From contig NW_009799179.1 of the NCBI RefSeq assembly GCF_000213175.1, forward strand, positions 3,825,551 to 3,889,550: DNA of 64,000 bases. The letters run 5' to 3'. The DNA is from Neurospora tetrasperma FGSC 2508 (lineage: Eukaryota; Ascomycota; Sordariomycetes; Sordariales; Sordariaceae). The number at the start of each line of letters is the position of its first letter. Position 1 is the first letter of the stretch. Shown in pieces: positions 57,080-64,000 of the stretch. The translations under genes were made by a program, and so were the position numbers. Under the pieces are notes generated by a model. The model did no database searches. It saw nothing but the letters and a program-made list of their open reading frames with translations, and had not been told where the DNA came from.

Positions 57080-58584
57080 TTAATCGAGGGTATCATCCCT
57101 CAACTTGAACAACTGCCCCAGAACCTCGTCGGTCTTGGCCCTCAACGCTCCGTGATACATGACGTTCGTCTCAAACACCTTGGTCCCTCTGACCGCCTTG
57201 GCTGTCTCCCTTGCAAAGTCTGCGTCAACATACATGTCCTCAACATAACTGGCCGCGTAGACAGGGACTTCGTTCCGCGCAAGCTGATCCAGGTCGTAGA
57301 GCCGCGGCCAGTCGTCGTACTTGGCCAGAAGCTCGGCCGTCTCCTTCATGTCCTTTAGCTCCGGGTAGCAATCGAAGTGGGCAGGGTAGACCATTTCGCC
57401 AGAGAAGTACAGGGGCTGCTGGTTTGTGGAGGAGGAGGAGGAGGAGTAGTCGAGGGCTTGGGGCACCGAGGACAGCCAGCTGAGTCCCGGCTCGGACTCG
57501 GCAAGCGTCTTGCCGACCCCGTGGGCGGCCCAGTCGGACGCCAGCCCGGGTCCGTTGGTGTAGATGGACTCGTGGAGGACGGCATAGATGGGATTGGTAT
57601 CGAACGGAACCAGCCCCTCGAAAGCGGCGCCTGCGGCGCGGGTGATGAAGCCGAACTGCTCAATGTCCATGGCCAGCTTGAGGATGGTGCTGTGGATCAG
57701 GTCCAAGCCGCCATTCATGCCCAGACACAGACCGATGCCGAGCAACCGTTCGACGGTGAATTCGCCGCCGCCTGGCAGCAGGGGGGATTTTTCGTCCAGG
57801 TACTGCGCTACCTTACGGACGCGCTCCACGTCTTCGGGGAACTTGCGGTAGTAAGCCTCGTTGCGCTGGATGACCTTCTTGTACAGCGCCGTGTAGACTT
57901 CTTGGGCCGTGCGCTTGACGGGCGCGAGACCGCCCGTCAGAAACACCTCGCGCAACCCTTGCGGGAACTGGGAGAGGTACGTCAGCGCGACAAAGCCGCC
58001 GTACGACTGGCCGAAAATGGACCACTTCTTATGAGTCTCGGGATAATCGGCAGTCAGACAAAGACGCACGGCCTCGGCATCTCGGACGATGCTGTCGGCG
58101 CGGAAGCGCTTGAGGTAGTCGGCCTGCTGCTGGGGGCCACCCAATGTGGCTAGATGGGGCTGGTTGATGGGCGTGCTTAGGCCGGTGCCGCGGTAGTCGA
58201 GCAGGAGGAGGGTGTAACCTCTGTCCAGGGCTGTTTTGGTCAGTTGGTGGTCTTGGGGTTCTCTGTTGCCGAAGCCGGGACCGCCTTCGAGGTAGACGAG
58301 GTAGGGCCTCCTGTGGTATTCCTCCAGCTCGCTGTCGGTGCGGGGCACAATGGGGGTGTCATGTTTGGTGACTTGGCGACCGAAGATTTTGAGGTTTCCG
58401 GCGGAGAGATTGGAATGGTTGAGGGGCACCTCAAAGGTGAGCTCTGTGACGCGTAGCTGGCCTGTTGATTTGTGTCAAAGATTGCCAATGCCATGAGATG
58501 ATCATGTCGGGTTGCCTCACCAGGGACAATGTGTGCTGTGCGGCTCAACAAACGAGCTGGACGAATGACTTGAGCAGCCATCAT
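57080..58584 (-). CDS. Proline iminopeptidase-like alpha/beta hydrolase (peptidase S33)
   Basis: Exons complement(57080..58461, 58521..58584) give 481 aa; the 59-nt intron (GTGAGG...CAACAG) joins IVP-G-QLRVTELTFEVPLNH. S33 prolyl aminopeptidases release N-terminal Pro from peptides. Seen: the oxyanion motif YLEGGPGFGNREP, LLLDYRGTGLSTP, the nucleophile elbow FGQSYGGFVALTYL, and a helical lid region with PVKRTAQEVYTALYKKVIQRN. The later catalytic region VPVYAASYVEDMYVD (candidate Asp) and MYHGALRAKTDEVL (candidate His) fit the fungal branch of the family. The length of about 480 aa is typical of fungal members, longer than bacterial Pip. There is no signal peptide, so it is probably cytosolic. 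Exon 1 starts MMAAQVIRPARLLSR; the basic start could be a weak mitochondrial signal. A short Ser run (SSSSSS) sits in a surface loop. Confidence 0.9.
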
Positions 58585-59564
58585 GTTGATCAGTACTGAA
58601 AAAAAAAGCCTTGGTAGTGGCTAGTCCTAGCAGATACATATGTTGATAGAGGTGAAAGCTGAAATAATGAAGAGGATGTCAAAACAACACCATGAAGCCA
58701 CCACGCTTATAGCAGAGGGGCGTCATCGCGGGGTGTTATATGCCTTATTAAGAGGTAAGCTGACGGTTACAGTTGTTGGAAGTGATATTAGACCAGTGAC
58801 CCAGGTGTAACCAACCGAAGGGGCTCTAGTTCCAACTGTATATTTGAAGAAGTGATTATCTATATCCTACCTATATGGCGGGCTTGATGAGTGATGTTTG
58901 ATGTATGTCCTAACACAAGCCCATGTTATCAAATTCTAGCATCTCTTTTCTGAGGCCTTGGATTATCCCCTCGAAGTGCATTGAGATACGAGATAGGCAA
59001 ACAGGATTTCAAATTGGCCTGACATTCGCAAGTAACAAGCCGCTCGTTCATCATGCCGCCGTAGTGTACATGTTTACCCTTCTCCCCCGAGCTCATGATG
59101 ACCTCACAAGGGATCTATGTATGTTGTGATGTTAGTGTTCGGTCCCCCCTGTTGCCCCTGGCGTCCCGCTGTGTCGGTCCGGGTGTTCGTGCCAAGTGCC
59201 AGCCCCAAGTGGAAATGCCCCGCATGTTGAGAGTTCTGGGTGGGGTTTCGCTTAGGTAGTGTATGTACACCGGCGTCGGGCAAACGTGGCGGGCTCTGCT
59301 TTTCGGCGGTGGCCCGGGTGGGTGCAGTGCTCCAAAAAGTGGACCCTATGGGATGACTAAAACCGCGGCCGGAAACAGCTGCGGAAAAGCCTTTCTTCTC
59401 TTTTCCATTCCCGCGCGTTTCACATCCATTGGAAGACTGGAAAAGGCGGAACGACCTAACGAGCTTGTCACGCGGCGCAACAAGCAAGCGGTCCATTCAG
59501 CCTCCTCTTCCTGTTACTTATACCGCGAAGGTCCTCCCCGCTTCGTCGCAACAAATGCTGTGGG
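58585..59564. promoter_or_regulatory. Divergent intergenic region, iminopeptidase / Cys-Pro motif protein
   Basis: About 1 kb between head-to-head genes. The part next to the iminopeptidase is AT-rich; 59300-59560 is GC-richer and leads into the + gene. No specific site was recognised. Confidence 0.4.
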
Positions 59565-61384
59565 ATGGACTACCTACAACTAACCCAGACTCTAACCGAG
59601 TCCTTCATTGCCCTGGCAGATGAAGTCCAATCACTAATCGACCGCAAGACCATCCTTGAGCACAAGCTTCGCTTTGCGCACGAGCAGGTAAGGTAAAACA
59701 CCCTCCATTTCCTTTTTTCCAATTTCAACCCCCCCTTTTTGTGATGATTTCTTAGCTCTAGATCTGCCAGCTGCCTATCAACAGCACGTGGAGACAACTT
59801 CTAATGTCTGATCCAATTTACACCCGATTGCGCTTGTCATCTCCCATCTTACTTGACGATGGCGATCATGTCTGGCTAACACATATGCCCGCAATTTAGT
59901 ACCAGTGTCTAGCCGATAAGTATGCGCCTGCAGTTCCCGAGGTAGCCGAAACGCTCGCAAAGCTCCAGCTCCCACCGGACCTGCACTATTATTCTGTCGC
60001 GACCAGCTCATCCGTCGTGCCTCTGCCGCGGCGCATCCAATCTGGAAACTCCCAGCACGAGATCGCCCTGCAAATCAGAGAGGGGAGAAAGGCTGCTCAG
60101 CTCATTGCCGCTGCCATGGGAAGGGCCAGCAAACACAGTGACTCTAGCAAGGAGGCTTCCACCTCTCCTGTTACCGCCGCCGACACCATGACTACCATGT
60201 CGACCGTGCTCGAAAAGGACTTTACTGTTGAGGGGAAGAAGAAAGGCCTCCTTGCATGTCCCTTTTCTGCTGCTGTCACGCCTCCCGCTGTCCAAGACCG
60301 AGCATCGCCCAACCTTGGTATTGGCAGTGTGACTGGCGATGGAGCCCAAGACCAAGATGCTGCTGCTTTGAACAACGGCACCGCCGCCATGGACCCCACT
60401 CCGCACAAATCCTCTGACCCCATCTGCGCTGCCATGTACGGGGACTCGACGTCGATGCCCGCCCACACTGCTGCCTCCAAGTGTCCGATTCGATTTCTTG
60501 ACAAGCACTCCCCTGAAGAGATTGCTCGCTACGTGGAGACGCACAAGCACGAGATTCCGCGCAGTCATGAGGTTTGCGTCAGGCGCTATCAAAAGAATGA
60601 AGAGCAAGTAAGGAAGCTCGATGCCAAGTATGGGAATCTGGTCAACATGATCGAGGACCTGAGCCATCTGCACAAGCCTATGCTGCCTTCACCAGCGACG
60701 GGAGATCAATATCAAGACCATGAGCAAGTCGATAGAACCTCCAATGAACGAGTAGCGAACTGGGCCAAGTCTGTTTCCGCCAGTGACCCGCAAGCGGCAC
60801 CGGAATACCAAGACGACCAGCCCGTAGAAGATGAGGAAGAACGTGAGGGTCGCTTTGATCGTCCTTTGAGAGAAGTTCGCCTGGGAGAGTCGCCCAGCCG
60901 ACCATGGGGCATTCCCGTACCTGCCATGGTCGACCAAGCCCAGAGGCAGAGGCTTCGGAGCCCAAGTCCGATTCGGCCTGCGGTTCCTGCGAGATCGCTG
61001 GCTCAGGATGGGATTCCTCACAAGAAAGGTCCACAGGCTGGGAAGTGTCCCTTTGATCATACCAAGATGGCTGCATTCGCTTCATCTAGGACAAAGGTAG
61101 AGCAACTGTCCAAACAGGAAACAGTGCCGGGAGAGACGGCGCCCAAGGGGACGGATCACAAGGTTGAGCAGTCCACACCAGTAAAGGAGCATCACATCAT
61201 ACCACCACCTATACCTACACCACAGCCGACATTTATCAACCTGGCAGATATGCCTATGCCGAAGGATGAAACAGCAGGTCAGCAACAGAGCCCCGTGGTC
61301 TTCAACTTCAATGGGCCAGTTTTCATCGGCTATCCTATGGAACAGGCCATTCAGTTTATGCAACAATTCCAGGGTAGCAAGTGA
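59565..61384 (+). CDS. Conserved fungal protein of unknown function with three Cys-Pro motifs
   Basis: Exons 59565..59687 and 59900..61384 give 535 aa. The intron is long (212 nt), and an extra exon within it cannot be excluded. I cannot assign a function. Residues 1-90 look helical: LTESFIALADEVQSLIDRK, LRFAHEQYQCLADKYA, then VPEVAETLAKLQLP, a coiled-coil-like start. Residues 100-115 (EIALQIREGRKAAQLIAAAM) form another helix. The best ordered block is about 235-310: KCPIRFLDKHSPEEIARYVE, THKHEIPRSHEVCVRRYQ, EEQVRKLDAKYGNLVNMIEDL. The second half is acidic, then Pro-rich. Cys-Pro dipeptides stand at residues 161 (ACPF), 236 (KCPI) and 424 (GKCPFDH), each with a basic or hydrophobic setting like heme-regulatory motifs. 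The C-terminus PVVFNFNGPVFIGYPMEQAIQFM is hydrophobic and may bind a partner. Start: the ATG at 59565; another ATG 11 nt upstream is out of frame. Confidence 0.75.
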
Positions 61385-61939
61385 GCAGGGCAGCTCGGGA
61401 AGAGCATCAGTCTCTTGTGTGTGTTCATTGTCATATAATTTTAGGAACAGGCGAGCGTGTCAGTCAAGTCTTGGGTTTGAAACTGGTAATGGTGGCTGTT
61501 TTGGCTTGCCCGGTTTGCAGATGGATAGCGAGGAGTTCAAGGATTGCATTATTCATCATATAATCTAATAACATGCTTCTCGGAAGATTGATAGCTGAAC
61601 GTGAATACCGTTCTACAAAATCTATATTATATGTTCTTGAGTGCCGTCTATCTACCCATTTCTCTTCCACCATTTCCTTTAACAATCGATATGATCTCTT
61701 GACATGAAATCAGCTACTAGCCAATGACGCCATCAAAAGAAATTATGTGGTGAAAGCGGAAAATCAAAATGCTTCCAAATACGCCATTGAACACCGGTTG
61801 CTTTCCCCATTTTCTATATGCGATGACACCGCCCGCTTGCTCGCTCCATTTTGTGCAATCATGCCACAACCTAAAAAGTAAGACACAAAAGAAAGTAACA
61901 GATGAAACAAAACATCAGCATCGGGGGACAAGGTCAACC
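61385..61939. other. Convergent 3' region, Cys-Pro protein / Tvp38-like gene
   Basis: Spacer of about 555 bp holding two 3' UTRs. A short + frame (61381-61563) that resembles protein is most likely chance. No gene was seen. Confidence 0.45.
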
Positions 61940-63373
61940 CTACTTCCGCCCTCCAAGATTGGCCTCCTCATCCCAGCTATCCCTATATCGATCCGTCTCC
62001 CATAGCGAGATATCACTCTCACTGCTCTGCCTCCTCAGATCCCCTTGCCTACCCGCATTACCACCAACCAACAGCCTGCCGCCGCTGTTCCCCTCTAGAT
62101 CCGCATAATCCTCCTCGTCATCATCTCCGATTTCAAGCGTGCCATCCGCCGTGCGATGCACTTCCCCAGCGGCCGTGGTCCCCGCGGCGGCGGCGAGCGC
62201 GTCGACCCCGTCCAGCCCTTCCTCGTGCGCCAACTCGTCGGCCCGCGACATGGTCCGCTTCCAGATGAGATAGCCGACGGCGGCGCCAACAGCGCCGAAG
62301 AGAAGCATGGAGATGTAGTTGATTGCGCGGTCGCGGGTGGTCATCTTGTCGCCTGATGAGGCGAGGAGGGCGAGGCGGGAGCCGATGAAGATGTGAACGA
62401 AGAGTTTGGGGCTGTTTTTGAGGGACTGCTGTTAGCACAAGGGTCAAAGGAAAAGAAAAAAAGAAAAAAAAAGAGAGAACTAGAAGGAAAACACTTACGT
62501 AGCCATCCCAGTTGCAACCGCGAACCCCCCTACTCTCAACCTCGGCACCGTCGCCAAAAACCCATTACTCAAACTATACGGCAACGGACTGAACCTGACC
62601 ATTGCCAGCACCCCCAGTCCATCCCTCCTCAAAACCTGGCTGAGCGCCACAAACCGCTTATCCTTTCCCACAAGCCCATTCACGTACCCAGCCAACACGC
62701 CTCTCGACGCCAAAAACGAACACGTTGATCCCGCCACCGTCGCCGCCGCGGCAATCGGCCATCCCCACGGAAACCCGTAGACAAACCCGGTCACGGTCAC
62801 GGCGGTAGAGTAACCGATGATGGGTGGGAAAGCCGTCATGAAGACAAGGCCAAAACAAAGCAGCCAGCCGAACGGTAGGGCTCGCCATTTTTCTGCCAAA
62901 GGACCGAGGGAGGCGAAAATGGCGTGGGAGTAGACGAGCGCGACGACGCTCAGCGAGAAGAAGATTGTGAGGGCGACAAGAATGGCAATCTTTTGCAGGA
63001 GCGAGAGGCCGAGGAAGATGGTGATAGCGCGCTGGGCGATGGTGAGACCAGTTGCAATAGCTTTTAGGGCCAGAGCCTTGAGCTTAGCTACCCGACCGCC
63101 GGCGGCGGCGGCGGAGGAGGAGGAGCGGTGCGAAGCGTGCCGGGGGACGGAGTAGGGACGGCCGGAGGACAGACGGCGGATGTTAGAGGCCGAGGGACGG
63201 GCCCATTGTGGGAGGTCTTCTCCTCCTGGGTCGACACCAACTTGGGGACCGGGGGAGGAGGTCGGTGAGTGGGTGGGCGTGGTAGAGGCTGAGGAGGAGA
63301 GGTTCATGGAGAGGGCGGCGGCAGCGTCGCGGGCCGTGTGGTTGTTATTGTTGTTGTTGTGGTGATCTGGCAT
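61940..63373 (-). CDS. tvp38: Tvp38/TMEM64-family Golgi membrane protein
   Basis: Exons complement(61940..62411, 62499..63373) give 448 aa. The 87-nt intron must use the AACAG acceptor at 62412, which yields FAVATGMATPKLFVHIFIGSRL, the expected family run. Tvp38/VTT (SNARE-associated, DedA-like) proteins sit in Golgi or late secretory membranes; fungal Tvp38 is linked to vesicle traffic. Seen: an Asn/His/Ser-rich disordered N-terminus (about 95 residues), a basic amphipathic stretch (VAKLKALALKAIATG), then helices around LQKIAILVALTIFFSLSVVALVYS and LLCFGLVFMTAFPPIIGYSTA. The VTT core follows, with GFVYGFPWGWPIAA, STCSFLASRG and VRFSPLPYSLSNGFL. A final helix (INYISMLLFGAVGAAVGYLIW) precedes an acidic cytosolic tail with Gly/Asp/Ser content that may be phosphorylated. 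The length is similar to other filamentous-fungus members. Confidence 0.9.
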
Positions 63374-64000
63374 TGTGGACTGGGTTGTGCGTCCTTGGGC
63401 GCACGACAGGTAAATAGGTGGGTAGGTCTTATCGGTGAACAGGTCGACGTTGGATAGGTATGGAGATTGCCTGATCTGATTATCGATGTAGGGATTGATA
63501 CTAATACTCGGACTTTAGGTTCCCGTAAATTTGTGGCGGGTTGACTCGATGACGTTGAGTAGTAAGCGCCGTGCCGTGCTCACCGGACTTTGGGGAGGAA
63601 ACGGTTGTTGGTCGAGGAAAGTGTCGTTTGCTCTGCTACCTGGTGGCGTCCATTGAGGTATATAGACCGTTAGATGTTGGCGTCTAAATTTCTATATAGA
63701 TATAAGACAGCTTTGGTCGATATACTTGAAGGACAAAGTAAATAAGGTGCTTCAATCAAAGAAGAAACTTAGTATGTAGAGATGCCGAGGATGAAGAAGT
63801 ACGGTAAGAGGTGCGTGTGGTGTTGCACAACATGGCAGAGAGACAGTCGAAGTTGCCCTATCGTTCAACGGTCTGTCTGGTGCAATCGGAGACCGGAGCT
63901 CCGCCACTCACAAAATGAGCTGAATCTGGAACGGACCAGTACAGGGGACGGCAATGGATGTTTCGGGCTTCTCGGCTTCCTTTTTAGCGTCTCGCAACAC
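63374..64000. promoter_or_regulatory. Upstream region of the Tvp38-like gene to the window edge
   Basis: Should hold the Tvp38-like promoter and leader. AT-rich words such as TCTATATAGATATA lie near 63690-63705. No start of a further gene was recognised. Confidence 0.35.

Noticed and set aside
1-64000. Search by eye for 5S rRNA, tRNAs, CRISPR arrays, and LTR, LINE or DNA-transposon hallmarks
   Set aside because: No conserved 5S core, no paired A/B boxes, no spaced direct repeats, and no transposase or reverse transcriptase motifs were found; a visual scan can miss degenerate copies.

Overview
The window is nuclear DNA of a filamentous ascomycete, most likely a Sordariomycete of the Neurospora/Sordaria type. 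The evidence is short introns (about 46-90 nt) with GTRNGT donors, CTAAC/CTGAC branch points and AG acceptors, a dispersed gene layout with kilobase-long spacers, abundant CAG and other microsatellites in genes, and a set of housekeeping genes whose products resemble filamentous-fungus proteins. I cannot name the species from sequence alone. No prokaryotic operon, CRISPR array, rRNA, confident tRNA or recognisable transposon was seen.

Layout. 1-8 kb: the 5' part of a CLIP-170-type CAP-Gly protein (-), a three-helix DUF202 membrane protein (-), then a pyridoxal-reductase-like aldo/keto reductase (+). 8-18 kb: an Shr3-like ER chaperone (+), a class II vacuolar alpha-mannosidase (-) and an unrecognised Q-rich/acidic protein with a Cys hendecad repeat (-). 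21-32 kb: mitochondrial MutS homologue Msh1 (+), ribosomal stalk protein P0 (-), tRNA m7G methyltransferase subunit Trm82 (+) and a BTB-domain protein (-) whose second intron holds a cloverleaf-shaped inverted-repeat element. 34-37.5 kb: a HELQ/Hel308-type helicase (-). 37.5-44.7 kb: a long gene-poor gap. 44.7-56 kb: the chromatin reader Snt2 (+), cytosine deaminase (-) and a farnesylated type I Hsp40 of the Ydj1 class (+). 57-63.4 kb: a proline iminopeptidase (-), a conserved protein with three Cys-Pro motifs (+) and a Tvp38/TMEM64-type Golgi membrane protein (-).

The genes are mainly unlinked housekeeping functions (genome maintenance: Msh1, HELQ; translation: P0, Trm82; proteostasis and trafficking: Ydj1, Shr3, Tvp38; metabolism: pyridoxal reductase, mannosidase, cytosine deaminase, iminopeptidase; chromatin: Snt2). 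I see no biosynthetic cluster or defence system. The points most worth a second look are the intronic cloverleaf at 31244-31319, a four-fold repeat in the Msh1 N-terminal extension, the three Cys-Pro motifs of the 59.6-61.4 kb protein, the Cys hendecads of the 16.8-18.2 kb protein, and the unresolved 5' end of the DUF202 gene.

All exon joins were made by eye from reading frame, splice signals and family knowledge. No alignment or database search was run.
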